A stretch of 64,000 nt of DNA from Inquilinus limosus DSM 16000 (GCF_000423185.1 NZ_KE383985.1:148632-212631), one strand, 5' to 3'. Counted from the stretch's first letter, positions 39,466-49,228 are shown. Notes: generated by a model from the letters alone, not told the origin. A program made the numbers and translations.

Positions 39466-40230
39466 ATGCTCAAGGTCCGGGTCATCCCCTGCCTCGACGT
39501 CAAGGACGGCCGGGTGGTCAAAGGCGTGAACTTCGAGAACCTGGTCGACGCCGGGGACCCGGTGGAGCAGGCCCGGCACTACGACCGCCAGGGCGCGGAC
39601 GAGCTGGTCTATCTCGACATCGCCGCGACCAACGAGAATCGCGGCGTGCTGTTCGACGTCGTCCGCCGCACGGCGGAGCAGGTGTTCATGCCGCTGACCG
39701 TGGGCGGCGGCGTGCGCAGCGTCGACGACGTGCGGGCGCTGCTGCTGGCCGGGGCCGACAAGGTGTCGATCAACTCCGCCGCCGTGGCCCGGCCGGAGCT
39801 GGTGACCGAGGCGGCGGTGAAGTTCGGCCGGCAATGCGTGGTCGTGGCGATCGACGCCAAGCAGGTGTCGCCCGGGAAATGGGAGATCTTCACCCATGGC
39901 GGCCGCAAAGGCACCGGCATCGATGCGGTGGAATGGGCCGACCGGATGGGGGCGGCGGGCGCCGGCGAGCTGCTGGTGACCTCGATGGACCGCGACGGCA
40001 CCAAGGAGGGCTTCGACCTCGAGCTGCTGAAGGCGATCCGCAAGGTGGTCGGTATCCCGATCATCGCTTCGGGCGGGGTCGGCACGCTGCAGCACCTGGC
40101 CGACGGAGCGCTGGTCGGCGGCGCCACCGGACTGCTGGCCGCCTCGATCTTCCACTTCGGCACCTATTCGATCGCCCAGGCCAAGCAGCACCTGGCCGAG
40201 GCCGGGCTGCCGGTGCGGATGGCGGCATGA
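39466..40230 (+). CDS. hisF: Imidazole glycerol phosphate synthase, cyclase subunit
   Basis: HisF closes the imidazole ring using ammonia channelled from HisH. The 254-residue barrel begins [22 protein letters not shown], with catalytic Asp11; the second Asp is in [34 protein letters not shown] is diagnostic. The stop overlaps the hisE start by four bases. Confidence 0.97.
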   Translation: MLKVRVIPCLDVKDGRVVKGVNFENLVDAGDPVEQARHYDRQGADELVYLDIAATNENRGVLFDVVRRTAEQVFMPLTVGGGVRSVDDVRALLLAGADKVSINSAAVARPELVTEAAVKFGRQCVVVAIDAKQVSPGKWEIFTHGGRKGTGIDAVEWADRMGAAGAGELLVTSMDRDGTKEGFDLELLKAIRKVVGIPIIASGGVGTLQHLADGALVGGATGLLAASIFHFGTYSIAQAKQHLAEAGLPVRMAA

Positions 40231-40568
40231 GCGGCAAGCCGGAGATCGACGCCAGGATCCTGGACCGGCTGTCCGCCGTGATCCGGTCGCGGCGCGGCGC
40301 CGATCCGGCGTCGAGCTACACCGCCAAGCTGCTCGCCCGCGGCCGGCCGAAGATCGCCCAGAAGCTGGGCGAGGAGGCGGTGGAGACGGTGATCGAGGCG
40401 ATGCGCGGCGACGCCGACGCCATCGCCGCCGAAAGCGCCGATCTGCTCTACCATCTCCTGGTGCTGTGGGCCGATGCCGGGGTGGCGCCGGAGGCGGTGT
40501 GGACGGTGCTCGAATCGCGGGAAGGCGTCAGCGGCATCGCCGAGAAGGCGGCGCGGCCGACGGAGTGA
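40227..40568 (+). CDS. hisE: Phosphoribosyl-ATP pyrophosphohydrolase
   Basis: HisE hydrolyses PR-ATP to PR-AMP. The 113-residue all-alpha protein has [31 protein letters not shown] and [18 protein letters not shown], the MazG-like metal-binding helices. It is a stand-alone HisE; no HisI domain is fused. It is the last his gene in the run. Confidence 0.95.
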   Translation: MSGKPEIDARILDRLSAVIRSRRGADPASSYTAKLLARGRPKIAQKLGEEAVETVIEAMRGDADAIAAESADLLYHLLVLWADAGVAPEAVWTVLESREGVSGIAEKAARPTE

Positions 40569-40717
40569 ACGCGTCCGTCCGTGACGGAAGAGGCCGGCCG
40601 GGGCCCGCGACAACGCGTCGCCGCCGGCACCGAAAGGGTCGCTGGGGCGTTGGCTGAATTTCGCCGCGATTCAGCAGCATGTGTCATCCTTCATCAGCGA
40701 AGACCGAGGACGAACCG

Positions 40718-41089
40718 ATGGCCTATGACCCGAACAATGTCTTCGCCCGCATCCTGCGCGGCGAGCTGCCGTGCAAGAAGGTGTACGAGGACGAGCATGT
40801 CCTGGCCTTCCACGACATCGGCCCGAAGGCGCCGGTGCATGTGCTGGTCATCCCCAAGGGCGCCTACGTCTCGATGGACGATTTCTCGGAGCGCGCCAGC
40901 GACGCCGAGATCGCGGCGCTGACCCGGGCGGTCGGCCGGGTCGCCCGCGATCTCGGCTTGGCCGAGCCCGGCTACCGCATCCTGTCGAACATCGGCGGCC
41001 ACGGGCACCAGGAGGTGCCGCACCTGCACATCCATGTCTTCGGCGGCCGGCCGCTCGGCCGGATGCTGGATCCCGCCATCGCCCCATGA
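40718..41089 (+). CDS. HIT family nucleotide-binding protein (HinT-like)
   Basis: A 123-residue purine-nucleoside phosphoramidase/HIT protein. It shows NNVFARILRGELPCKKVYEDEHVLAFHDIGPKAPVHVLVIPK and the histidine triad in VPHLHIHVFGG (HxHxHxx). ATG 40718 is chosen because family members start about five residues before NVFARIL. Its stop overlaps the cyclase ATG (ATGA), which couples a nucleotide hydrolase with a cyclic-nucleotide producer. Confidence 0.93.
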   Translation: MAYDPNNVFARILRGELPCKKVYEDEHVLAFHDIGPKAPVHVLVIPKGAYVSMDDFSERASDAEIAALTRAVGRVARDLGLAEPGYRILSNIGGHGHQEVPHLHIHVFGGRPLGRMLDPAIAP

Positions 41090-42948
41090 CCCTGCCGGTC
41101 TCCGCCGAGGCCGCGGCACCGGCCCGCAGGAGCAACGGGCCGCGCCGGCGCACCGTCACCCTGGCCCGCACGCTGGCCGTCGCCATCGGCGGCCTGGTGG
41201 CGATCGCGGTCGCGGCGGTGCTGGCGATCTACTGGACCACGGCGGCGCGCACCACCTTCGACCTCTTGACCAACCAGGCCGAGATCGGCGTGGCCTCGGT
41301 CGAGGCGCAGCTGCGCCAGCATCTCGAGCCGGTGTCGAACGAGCTCGGCAGCCTGGCCCTGCTGCTGCAGCAGGGGCGGCTCGACCCGGACAACATGGAC
41401 CGGTTCTCGACCATGCTGACCGGCGCGCTCGCCGCGTCGCCGCAGGTGCGCTCGATCGCCTACCTGACCGAGGATCTGCGCATCCGCGGCGTCACGCGCG
41501 AGCAGGACGGCAGCTACGACACCTTCGACGAACAGAACGAGACCGAACCCAGCCGCCAAGCCCTGGCCGAGGCCGCCGGCAAGGTCGACGCCTATTGGGG
41601 CGAGATCCTGTACCTGAAGGAGGGGCCGCACGCGACGGTGATGAACCTGCGGCAGCCGGTGCGCCGCGAGGGCCAGCTGGTCGGCGTGCTGTTCGCGGTG
41701 GTCACGGTGCAGGACCTGTCGAAGTTCCTGGCGCGGGTCTCCAGCGACCCGTCGCAGGTGCCCTTCATCCTCTACGGCGAGAACCGGGTCCTGGCCCATC
41801 CGCGCATGGCCGCGGACCCGCCGCCGGCTTCGGAGGAGCAGCCGCTGCCGCGGCTCGACCAGGTCGGCGACCCGGCGCTGGCGGCGCTGTGGACCGAAGG
41901 CGCGCCGGTCACCGTGCGCAACCCGCGGGTGCGGATCCGCGAGGTCCAGATCGGCGACCAGGACGAGATCTTCCTGTACCGCACCATCTACGGCTTCGGC
42001 CCGACGCAACTGATCCTCGGCATCCATGTGCCGGGCGACGCGATCGGGGCCGAGGTCTGGCGGGTGATCCGCGCCGGCCTGGCCGGCCTCGCGGTGATGG
42101 TGCTGGCGATCATCGTCGGCGTCTTCGTCGGCCGCATGATCGCCCGGCCGGTGCGCGCCTTCTCCGACCAGGCGCGGGCGGTGGGGACGCTGGAGTTCAG
42201 CCAGCTCAAGCCGCTGCCGGGCAGCGTGTTCCGGGAGCTGAACGAGGGCGCCCAGGCCTTCAACACCATGCTGGTGGGGCTGCGCTGGCTCGAGACCTAT
42301 GTGCCGAAGGGCCTGGTCCGGCGCCTGATCGTCAAGGGCGACGGCGAGGATGTGGTCTCGATCGAGCGGATCATGACGGTGATGTTCACCGACATCGCCA
42401 ATTTCAGCGCGGCGGCGGAACGGCTGCCGGCGGCGCGGATCGCCGCCTTCCTGAACGAGCATTTCGCCATGCTGGCGCGCTGCGTCGAGGCCGAATCCGG
42501 GACCATCGACAAGTTCATCGGCGACTGCCTGATGGCGTTCTGGGGGGCGCCGGAGAAGGTGAAGGACCATGCGCCGCGGGCGGCCCGCGCGGCGCTCTCC
42601 ATCGCCGCGGTGATGCGGGCCGAGAACGACCGCCGCGCCGCCGCCGGCCGGCCGCGGCTGAAGCTGCGCATCGGGCTGCACAGCGGCCCGGTCGTGGTCG
42701 GCAACATCGGCGCGCCCGGGCGCACCAACTACACCATCGTCGGCGACACCGTGAACATCGGCAACCGGCTGGAGCAGCTGGGCAAGGTGCTGGCGGGCGA
42801 CGAGGAGACGACGATCCTGATCAGCGCCGAGACCGCGGGGCTGCTGGGCCCGGAGTTCGAGGTGGAGAGCCTGGGCCCGCGTCGCGTCCGCGGCCGCAAC
42901 GGCGAGGTCGAGATCTTCCGGCTGATCGGGATGAAGCCGGCGGACTGA
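41086..42948 (+). CDS. Membrane-bound class III adenylate cyclase with extracytoplasmic sensor
   Basis: A 620-residue protein. TM1 (LAVAIGGLVAIAVAAVLAIYW, about 29-49), a periplasmic sensor region of about 270 residues (dCache-like), TM2 (LAGLAVMVLAIIVGVFVG), a short HAMP-like linker and a C-terminal cyclase domain. The domain has FTDIANFSAA (first metal Asp), TIDKFIGDCLMAFWG (adenine-selecting Lys and second metal Asp), and NYTIVGDTVNIGNRLEQL (class III Thr with catalytic Asn and Arg). These residues point to cAMP rather than cGMP. It senses an unknown signal; output would feed CRP-type regulators. Confidence 0.93.
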   Translation: MTLPVSAEAAAPARRSNGPRRRTVTLARTLAVAIGGLVAIAVAAVLAIYWTTAARTTFDLLTNQAEIGVASVEAQLRQHLEPVSNELGSLALLLQQGRLDPDNMDRFSTMLTGALAASPQVRSIAYLTEDLRIRGVTREQDGSYDTFDEQNETEPSRQALAEAAGKVDAYWGEILYLKEGPHATVMNLRQPVRREGQLVGVLFAVVTVQDLSKFLARVSSDPSQVPFILYGENRVLAHPRMAADPPPASEEQPLPRLDQVGDPALAALWTEGAPVTVRNPRVRIREVQIGDQDEIFLYRTIYGFGPTQLILGIHVPGDAIGAEVWRVIRAGLAGLAVMVLAIIVGVFVGRMIARPVRAFSDQARAVGTLEFSQLKPLPGSVFRELNEGAQAFNTMLVGLRWLETYVPKGLVRRLIVKGDGEDVVSIERIMTVMFTDIANFSAAAERLPAARIAAFLNEHFAMLARCVEAESGTIDKFIGDCLMAFWGAPEKVKDHAPRAARAALSIAAVMRAENDRRAAAGRPRLKLRIGLHSGPVVVGNIGAPGRTNYTIVGDTVNIGNRLEQLGKVLAGDEETTILISAETAGLLGPEFEVESLGPRRVRGRNGEVEIFRLIGMKPAD

Positions 42949-43032
42949 GATCCGCAAGCCGCCACGGTTCGTACCGCAATTCCGCCACCATGACCCCTCT
43001 GAATCGGTGCCAGCCAGGGACAGGGGGGAACC

Positions 43033-44985
43033 ATGCCGTCCGATCGCGATCTGGGAATGGGCCGGGCCATCAGCCGGCGGGATTTTCTCGACGGCGCCGC
43101 CATGACGGTGGCAGCGGCCGTGCTGCACCGGCCGTTCGTCCGCAGCGCCTTCGCGGCGACCCAGGGCTATCCGCCGAAGCTGACCGGCCTGCGCGGCCAT
43201 CACGAAGGCTCCTACAGCGTCATGCACGCGGTGCGCGACGGCAGCTTCTGGGACAAGGCCGGGGCGCCGGAGCCGACCGGCGAGCGCTACGACCTGGTGG
43301 TGGTCGGCGGCGGCATCTCGGGCCTGGCCGCGGCGGTTCAGTACCGCAAGCAGGCCGGCGCGAATGCCCGTGTGCTGGTGATCGAGAATCACGACGATTT
43401 CGGCGGCCACGCCAAGCGCAACGAGTTCACCAGCGCCGACGGCCGCACCATCATCGGCTATGGCGGCTCGCAGTCGCTGCAGACGCCGAGCTATTTCAGC
43501 CCGGCGGTGAACGCCCTTCTGGCCGAGATCGGCATCGAGCCGAAGCGCTTCGAGGATTATTACGACCAGGGCTGGGCCGAGGCGCGCGGCCTGTCCCGTG
43601 CCGTGTTCTTCCCGAAGGAGGTGTTCGGCGCCGACGCGCTGGTGAAGGAGGCCGAGGCCGCCGCCGACTGGGTGCCGCAGACGCCGCTGACCGACAAGAC
43701 CAAGCAGGACCTGATCGCCCTGATCGATTCGCCGGCCGACTACCTGCCGGGGCTGTCGCGGGCCGAGAAGCTGGAACGGCTGTCGAAGACCACCTACGCC
43801 CAGTTCCTGACCGAGCTGGTGAAGGCCGACCCGCAGCTGGTCGCGTATTTCCAGGGCTCGACCGAGGGCTATTTCGGCGTCGGCATCGACGGCACCACCT
43901 GTCTCGACGCCTGGGCCAACGGCAATCCCGGCTTCGACGGCATGGATCTGGGCGACGGTGCCTATCCGACCATGAGCCCGAGCGGCCGCCTGGCCCGCAC
44001 CGACCCGGACGACTACATCTACCACTTCCCCGACGGTAATGCCGGCGTCGCTCGGGCGCTGGTGCGGGCGCTGGTCCCGGCGGCCGTGCCGGGCGGCAGC
44101 ATGGAGGATCTCGTCCTCGCGCCGGTCGATTACGCCAGGCTCGACCTCGACGGCCAGCCGGCGCGGATCCGGCTCAGCTCGACCGTGGTGCGGGTGAAGC
44201 ACCAGGGCGACCCCGCCTCGGCCAGCTCGGTCGAAATCTCCTACGTCCAGGGCGGCCGCCTGCGCACGGTCGAAGCCGGCCATGTGGTGCTGGCCTGCTG
44301 GCACCGGGTGATCCCGTTCCTGACCGACGAGCTGCCGGCGGCGCAGGTCGAGGCGCTGCGCGACCAGCAGAAGGTGCCGCTGATCTACACCAACGTCCTG
44401 ATCCGGAACTGGACCGCCTTCGCCAAGCTGGGCATCGACGGCTTCGACGCGCCCGGCCATTTCTGGTCGGGGGCGGAGATCGACTTCCCGGTCAGCATGG
44501 GCGGCTACCGCTTCGCCGACAAGCCGGAGGACCCGGTGCTGCTGCATCTCAGCAAGGTGCCGCTGCAGCCGGGGCTGTCGTCGCGTGAGCAGTCCCAGGC
44601 CGGGCGCCTCGAGCTGACCCGGCTGACCTTCGAGGAGATGGAGCGGCAGATCCGCGACCTGCTGGGCCGCGCCCTGTCCGGCGGCGGCTTCGACCCGGCG
44701 CGTGACATCGAGGCGATCACCGTCAACCGCTGGTCGCACGGTTATGCCTATGAATACATGCGGCCCTGGGACCCGTTCTGGCCGAACGGGCCGCTGCCGA
44801 TCGAGACGGCGCGCCGGCCCTGGGGCCGGGTGGCGATCGCCAACTCCGATTCCGGCGCCTACGCCTACGCCCATTCGGCGATCGACCAGGCCACCCGGGC
44901 GGTGCGCGAGCTGCTGGGCACGCCGGACGGGGCGCCGGCCTTCGCCGACTTCCCCGGCCCGCCGCGCGAGCAGCTGGGTCTGTAG
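43033..44985 (+). CDS. Tat-exported FAD-dependent oxidoreductase (spermidine dehydrogenase SpdH-like)
   Basis: A 650-residue flavoprotein with a twin-arginine signal (AISRRDFLDGAAMTVAAAVL). It is therefore folded in the cytoplasm and exported. YDLVVVGGGISGLAAAVQYR is the Rossmann FAD motif; ENHDDFGGHAKRNEF is the second signature. N-terminal YPPKLTGLRGHHEGSYSVMHAVRDGSFW resembles the Pseudomonas spermidine dehydrogenase SpdH. The role may be periplasmic polyamine oxidation, but only the family is firm. It stands alone on + and is followed by a family-B repeat. Confidence 0.8.
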   Translation: MPSDRDLGMGRAISRRDFLDGAAMTVAAAVLHRPFVRSAFAATQGYPPKLTGLRGHHEGSYSVMHAVRDGSFWDKAGAPEPTGERYDLVVVGGGISGLAAAVQYRKQAGANARVLVIENHDDFGGHAKRNEFTSADGRTIIGYGGSQSLQTPSYFSPAVNALLAEIGIEPKRFEDYYDQGWAEARGLSRAVFFPKEVFGADALVKEAEAAADWVPQTPLTDKTKQDLIALIDSPADYLPGLSRAEKLERLSKTTYAQFLTELVKADPQLVAYFQGSTEGYFGVGIDGTTCLDAWANGNPGFDGMDLGDGAYPTMSPSGRLARTDPDDYIYHFPDGNAGVARALVRALVPAAVPGGSMEDLVLAPVDYARLDLDGQPARIRLSSTVVRVKHQGDPASASSVEISYVQGGRLRTVEAGHVVLACWHRVIPFLTDELPAAQVEALRDQQKVPLIYTNVLIRNWTAFAKLGIDGFDAPGHFWSGAEIDFPVSMGGYRFADKPEDPVLLHLSKVPLQPGLSSREQSQAGRLELTRLTFEEMERQIRDLLGRALSGGGFDPARDIEAITVNRWSHGYAYEYMRPWDPFWPNGPLPIETARRPWGRVAIANSDSGAYAYAHSAIDQATRAVRELLGTPDGAPAFADFPGPPREQLGL

Positions 44986-45000
44986 GAACAGTTCTCACAC

Positions 45001-45086
45001 CGTCATTGCGAGGAGGCGAAGCCGACGAAGCAATCCAGGGGCCACGCTAAACTGCCCTGGATTGCTTCGCTGCGCTCGCAATGACG
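45001..45086. repeat. REP-like element, family B, copy 3
   Basis: An 86-bp complete pair between convergent genes: CGTCAT, a TGC...GCA hairpin, ATCCAGGG, a linker, then CCCTGGAT, the TGC-TTCGCTGCGCTC-GCA hairpin, ATGACG. It is like the copies around the GIY-YIG gene, but with the arms in the opposite order. Confidence 0.9.
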
Positions 45087-45093
45087 AGAAGCC

Positions 45094-46059
45094 TCACATT
45101 TCCTTAGGGAAAGCGATAGCCGCAGTCGACCCCGCACGTCCGCGCGTGTTGACCAGGACCACGCCGGCGATGGCGATCGCGCCGCCCAGCAGCGTCTGCG
45201 GCCCCGGCATCTCGCCCAGCATCGGCAGGGCGAGGACGGTCGCGACCGGCGGCACGAGGTACAGGAAGTTCGCCGCCCGCGCCGCGCCGAAATGGCCGAG
45301 GGCATAGGTCCAGGTGGCGTAGCCGATCGCGGCGGGCAGCACGCCGAGGCCGATCACCGCGGCGACCGTCGCCGGGCCGGCCTGCGACAGCCCGTCCGCC
45401 GCGGCGGGCAGCCAGGGCGAGAGCAGGAGCGCGCCGGTCAGCAGCGTCCAGGCGGTGCAGGTCAGGGCGCCGTACCGCGCCACCAGCGGCTTCTGCAGCA
45501 CGACGTAGCAGGCCATGCACAGCGCCGAGCCCAGCACCAGGCTGGCGCCGGCGCCGAAGGCCAGGCCGCCGGGCTGGGCCGAGGCGATCAGCGCGATGCC
45601 GGCGAAGCTGACCAGCGTGCCGGCCCAGCCGCGGGCGCCGAAGCGCTCGCCCAGCACCAGCCGGGCCAGGAGCGCGGTCAGGATCGGCGCGGTGTTGACG
45701 ATGAAGCTGGCGGCCCCGGCGGCCACGGTGCGCTGCCCGGTGTTCAGCAGGATATTGTAGGCGGCGATGCCGATCAGCCCGCACAGGGCGAAGCGCAGCA
45801 GGTCGGGCCAGGCCGGGCGCGGCGGCCGGCGCCAGGCCAGCCAGGCCAGAACCAGCAGCGCCGCCACCGCGAAGCGGGCGGCGGCCAGCGGCACCGGCGC
45901 CAGCTCGCGCAGCGCCAGGCGGATCGCCGGAAAGGCCGAGGCCCAGGACAGGATGGTGACGGTCACCGCGGCAGTGGCCAGGGAAGCGCGGCTGGGCACG
46001 GCAAGGCACCTCGGTTCGACGAAGGGTCTCCGTTCTGGCACCGGCCGGGCTGTTGACAT
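45094..46059 (-). CDS. DMT superfamily (EamA) transporter
   Basis: A protein of about 321 residues with about ten membrane segments in two EamA repeats (first: WASAFPAIRLALRELAPVPLAAARF; second: LGSALCMACYVVLQKPLVARYG). It exports metabolites of unknown identity. The start at 46059 (MSTARPVPERR) is preferred over 46107 because it leaves room for the divergent LysR start at 46089. The neighbouring LysR regulator is a likely controller. Confidence 0.9.
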   Translation of the reverse strand: MSTARPVPERRPFVEPRCLAVPSRASLATAAVTVTILSWASAFPAIRLALRELAPVPLAAARFAVAALLVLAWLAWRRPPRPAWPDLLRFALCGLIGIAAYNILLNTGQRTVAAGAASFIVNTAPILTALLARLVLGERFGARGWAGTLVSFAGIALIASAQPGGLAFGAGASLVLGSALCMACYVVLQKPLVARYGALTCTAWTLLTGALLLSPWLPAAADGLSQAGPATVAAVIGLGVLPAAIGYATWTYALGHFGAARAANFLYLVPPVATVLALPMLGEMPGPQTLLGGAIAIAGVVLVNTRGRAGSTAAIAFPKEM

Positions 46060-46088
46060 AGCGCACCGATCGAGCGCGAGCTGTGCGT

Positions 46089-46979
46089 ATGCATCACAGC
46101 TCGTCACCCGAACGCCCGCCGCTCGACGCCCTCGACACGGTCTGCGTCGTCGCCCGCCAGGACTCCTTCAGCGCGGCGGCGGAGGCGCTGGGCCTGACCC
46201 ATGGTGCGGTCAGCCGGCGCGTCGCGACGGTGGAGGCCTGGCTCGGCACCGCCCTGTTCGAGCGCCATGGCCGCGGCGTGCGCCTGACCCCGGACGGGCA
46301 GCGCTTCGTGTCGAAGGTCGAGGCGGCGTTCCGGCTGATCGACGAGGCGGCGGTGCGCTGGCGCCGCCGGCGCGGGCCGGAGGTGGTGCGGATCAGCGTG
46401 GTGCCGGGCTTCGCCAAGCTGTGGCTGTTCGAACGGCTGGCGGAACTGGAGCAGGGGGACCCGGCACTGCGGATCGAGATCGCCGTGGAGGGCCGCAACG
46501 CCGATGTCGAAGGCGGCGAGGTCGACCTCGCCGTGCGCTACGGCACCGGCGGCTGGCGCGGTGTCGAGGTGTCGAAGCTGCTGCCGGAACGGCTGTATCC
46601 GGTGGCGCATCCCCGGCTGGCGCAGCGGTTCGGCCCGTCGCCGGAAGGGCTGCTGCGGGCGCCGCTGCTGCACGATTCCGACCTGACCGGCTGGCGCGCC
46701 TGGTTCGCGTCCTGCGGCATCACGCTGAAGCCGCGGCCGCAGGACCGGCGCTTCGAAGACTACACGCTGGTCCTGGCGGCGGCGGAAGCCGGGCTGGGCG
46801 TCGCCCTGGCCCGGGCGCCGTTCTCCGACCGTGCCATCCGTGCAAGCGGCCTGGTGCGGCTGGGGGAGCGGGAGGTGGCCAGCCCGCTGGCCTACCACCT
46901 GCTGACCCGCACGGGCGAGACCCGGCCGGCGGTCGCCGCGCTGGTGGTACGGATGACGGCCCTGGCCCGGACGATGTGA
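46089..46979 (+). CDS. LysR family transcriptional regulator
   Basis: A regulator of about 296 residues. The HTH is at the N terminus (PLDALDTVCVVARQDSFSAAAEALGLTHGAVSRRVATVEAWLG), followed by a PBP2 sensor with LAVRYGTGGWRGVEVSKLLPERLYPVAHP. ATG 46089 is chosen; a GTG two codons upstream is also possible. It is divergent from the EamA transporter gene by about 29 bp, so the two share control elements. It ends 6 bp from the convergent MltB gene. Confidence 0.92.
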   Translation: MHHSSSPERPPLDALDTVCVVARQDSFSAAAEALGLTHGAVSRRVATVEAWLGTALFERHGRGVRLTPDGQRFVSKVEAAFRLIDEAAVRWRRRRGPEVVRISVVPGFAKLWLFERLAELEQGDPALRIEIAVEGRNADVEGGEVDLAVRYGTGGWRGVEVSKLLPERLYPVAHPRLAQRFGPSPEGLLRAPLLHDSDLTGWRAWFASCGITLKPRPQDRRFEDYTLVLAAAEAGLGVALARAPFSDRAIRASGLVRLGEREVASPLAYHLLTRTGETRPAVAALVVRMTALARTM

Positions 46980-46985
46980 CGCCGG

Positions 46986-48245
46986 CTATCCCGCCCGCAC
47001 CGCCTGCAGCAGGCTCGTCGTCGCGAAGCCGTCCGGGACCAGGCCCTTGGAGACCTGCCAGGCCCGGATCGCGCCGCGCGTCGCCGGCCCGATCAGCCCG
47101 TCCGGCGTCCCGCCGGTGGAGAAGCCCCGGGCCGCCAGCAGCGACTGCAGCTCCATCACCTCGCTGCGCGACAGCGGCTGCTCCTCGCGCGGCCAGGCCC
47201 CGGCGATCGGGCCGCCGCCGGCCAGCCGGTCGGAGAGGGTGGCGACCGCGAGCGCGTAGCTGGTCGAGTTGTTGTACTTCATGATGACGCTGAAGTTCGG
47301 CCCGACCAGGAAGGCCGGGCCGCGGGCGCCCGCCGGGGTGATCACCGAGGCGTCGCCCAGCGCCGGCAGGCTGCGGCCGGAGACGGGCTTCACCCCCAGC
47401 GCCGCCCACTGCGCCACAGGGCGCTTGGTGCTCAGCTCCGCCACCGAATAGTCGAAGCCGGGCGGCAGGGTGACCTCGACGCCCCAGGGCTGGCCGCGCT
47501 GCCAGCCCGACTGCGCCAGGTAGTTGGCGGTCGAGGCCATGACGTCGGGGATGCTGCCCCAGATGTCGCGGCGGCCGTCGCCGTCGGCGTCGACGGCGGA
47601 GCTCAGGAACACCGTCGGCAGGAACTGGGTGTTGCCCATGGCGCCGGCCCAGGAGCCGAGCATGCGGTCGCGGCTGATGTCGCCCTGCTGCAGGATCTGC
47701 AGTGCGGCGAACAGCTGCTCCCTGGCCCAGTCCCGGCGGCGGCCCTCATAGCCGAGGGTGGCGAGGGCGTCGATCACCTCGGTGCTGCCGAAGTTCTGGC
47801 CGTAATTGCTCTCGATGCCCCAGATCGCGACGATGACCTGCTTCGGCACGCCGTAGCGCTGCTCCACGGCATTGGCGATCGATCCCCACTGCGCCAGCAT
47901 CGCCTGGCCGTTGCGGATGCGGTCGGCCGAGACGGAGCGGTCGAGATAGTCCCAGATGGCGCGGGTGAACTCGGCCTGCGACTGGTCGGATTCGATCACG
48001 TTCGGCAGGAACTGCACGGTGTCGAAGGCGGTGGCCAGCGTCGCCTGGCTGATCCCGCGGGCCGCGGCCTCGGCGCGGAACGCCGCCACCCATTGCTGGA
48101 AGCCCTGCGCCTCGGACTGGGCCGGGGGGAAGGCCGAGGCGCCGGGCGCCGGGGTCGGCACCACCGGCTGGCCCTGGCCCGAGCTCTGGCAGCCGGCCAG
48201 CAGCACCACCCCGGCCAGAACCGCCATCCGTGTGGTCATCGACAT
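46986..48245 (-). CDS. Lytic murein transglycosylase, MltB-like lipoprotein with peptidoglycan-binding domain
   Basis: A 419-residue periplasmic lipoprotein (AVLAGVVLLAGCQSSGQ, lipobox LAGC). The catalytic domain (about 45-330) has WGIESNYGQNFG with the catalytic Glu, and GSWAGAMGNTQFLPTVF, typical of MltB/SLT family 3 enzymes that cleave MurNAc-GlcNAc. The C-terminal PG_binding_1 domain (about 350-419) shows VMELQSLLAARGFSTGGTPDGLIGPATRGAIRAWQ. An ATG two codons in is an alternative start. Confidence 0.93.
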   Translation of the reverse strand: MSMTTRMAVLAGVVLLAGCQSSGQGQPVVPTPAPGASAFPPAQSEAQGFQQWVAAFRAEAAARGISQATLATAFDTVQFLPNVIESDQSQAEFTRAIWDYLDRSVSADRIRNGQAMLAQWGSIANAVEQRYGVPKQVIVAIWGIESNYGQNFGSTEVIDALATLGYEGRRRDWAREQLFAALQILQQGDISRDRMLGSWAGAMGNTQFLPTVFLSSAVDADGDGRRDIWGSIPDVMASTANYLAQSGWQRGQPWGVEVTLPPGFDYSVAELSTKRPVAQWAALGVKPVSGRSLPALGDASVITPAGARGPAFLVGPNFSVIMKYNNSTSYALAVATLSDRLAGGGPIAGAWPREEQPLSRSEVMELQSLLAARGFSTGGTPDGLIGPATRGAIRAWQVSKGLVPDGFATTSLLQAVRAG

Positions 48246-48346
48246 GGGCCTCTCCGCGATTCCGAATCAGTCGGTGAACGTCGCGGCAAAGTGCCTTGAG
48301 ATCAAGGCCGGAAGGCGGCAGGGCTGCCGCAAAGTCCCACGCAAGG

Positions 48347-49228
48347 TCACCCCTGCGGCGCGTCGGGGAAGGCGTCGAGCGGGATCTTCAGATAGCGCCG
48401 GCCGTTCGCCTCGGGCTCGGGCAGGCGGCCGCCGCGGATGTTCACCTGCAGCGCCGCCAGCATCAGCGCCGGCAGTGGCAGCGTCCGGTCGCGGTCCCGG
48501 CGCAGCGCCACGAACTCGGCCTCGGTGAGCGCGGCGACGTGGATGTTGCGCTCCTTCTGGTCGGCGACGGTGCTCTGCCAGCGCGGCTCCCGCCCGTCCG
48601 GCTGGTAGTCGTGCCCGGTGAACAGGCGGGTTTCGTCCGGCAGAGCCAGGATCCGCTGGATCGAGGCCCAGAGCTGGCGCGCATCGCCGCCGGGGAAATC
48701 GGCGCGGGCCGTGCCACCGTCGGGCATGAACAGCGTGTCGTGGATGAAGGCGGCGTCGCCGACGAGATAGGTGACCGAAGCCAGCGTGTGGCCCGGGCAG
48801 AACATCACCTGGGCCTCCAGCGACCCGATGCGGAACCGGTCGCCGTCGCGGAACAGCCGGTCCCAGCCCGACCCGTCGGTCGGCTGGCCCGGCAGGTTGT
48901 AGATCTCCCGCCACAGCGCCTGGACGCCGGCGACCTTCTCGCCGATCGCGGTCGGCGCGCCGGTCTTCTCCTTCAGATATGCCGCGGCGGAGAAATGATC
49001 GGCATGCGGGTGGGTGTCCAAAATCCAGGCGATCCGCAGCCCGGCGCGCTCGACATGGTCCAGGATCCGGTCGGCATTGCGGGTGGAGACGCAGCCGGAT
49101 TTCGGGTCGAAGTCGAGGACGGAATCGATGATCGCGCAGGTCTCTCCGTCGGAGACGACGTATTGCAGGCTCGAGGTGCGCGGGTCGAAGAAGGCGTCCA
49201 CCGTGGGCGCCGTGCCGGCCAGTGCCAT
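48347..49228 (-). CDS. Persulfide dioxygenase-like MBL protein (ETHE1/Blh type)
   Basis: A 293-residue MBL-fold non-haem iron protein related to ETHE1 and Blh, enzymes that oxidise glutathione persulfide. It has VDAFFDPRTSSLQYVVSDGETCAIIDSVLDFD, ILDTHPHADHFSAAAYLKEKTG (metal motif), MFCPGHTLASVTYLVGDAAFIHDTLFMPDGGTARADFPGGDA, and FTGHDYQPDGRE. These segments are characteristic of the group. ATG 49228 is chosen (MALAGTAPTVDAFF). No ArsR-type BigR regulator is adjacent. Confidence 0.88.
   Translation of the reverse strand: MALAGTAPTVDAFFDPRTSSLQYVVSDGETCAIIDSVLDFDPKSGCVSTRNADRILDHVERAGLRIAWILDTHPHADHFSAAAYLKEKTGAPTAIGEKVAGVQALWREIYNLPGQPTDGSGWDRLFRDGDRFRIGSLEAQVMFCPGHTLASVTYLVGDAAFIHDTLFMPDGGTARADFPGGDARQLWASIQRILALPDETRLFTGHDYQPDGREPRWQSTVADQKERNIHVAALTEAEFVALRRDRDRTLPLPALMLAALQVNIRGGRLPEPEANGRRYLKIPLDAFPDAPQG

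Noticed and set aside
40972-44874. A 1300-codon minus-strand open frame
   Set aside because: It spans several well-supported plus-strand genes and shows only repetitive Arg/Gly/His-rich shadow sequence.
43033-44985. Naming the flavoprotein a true spermidine dehydrogenase
   Set aside because: Resemblance to SpdH is by general signatures; substrate residues could not be verified, so it is called SpdH-like only.
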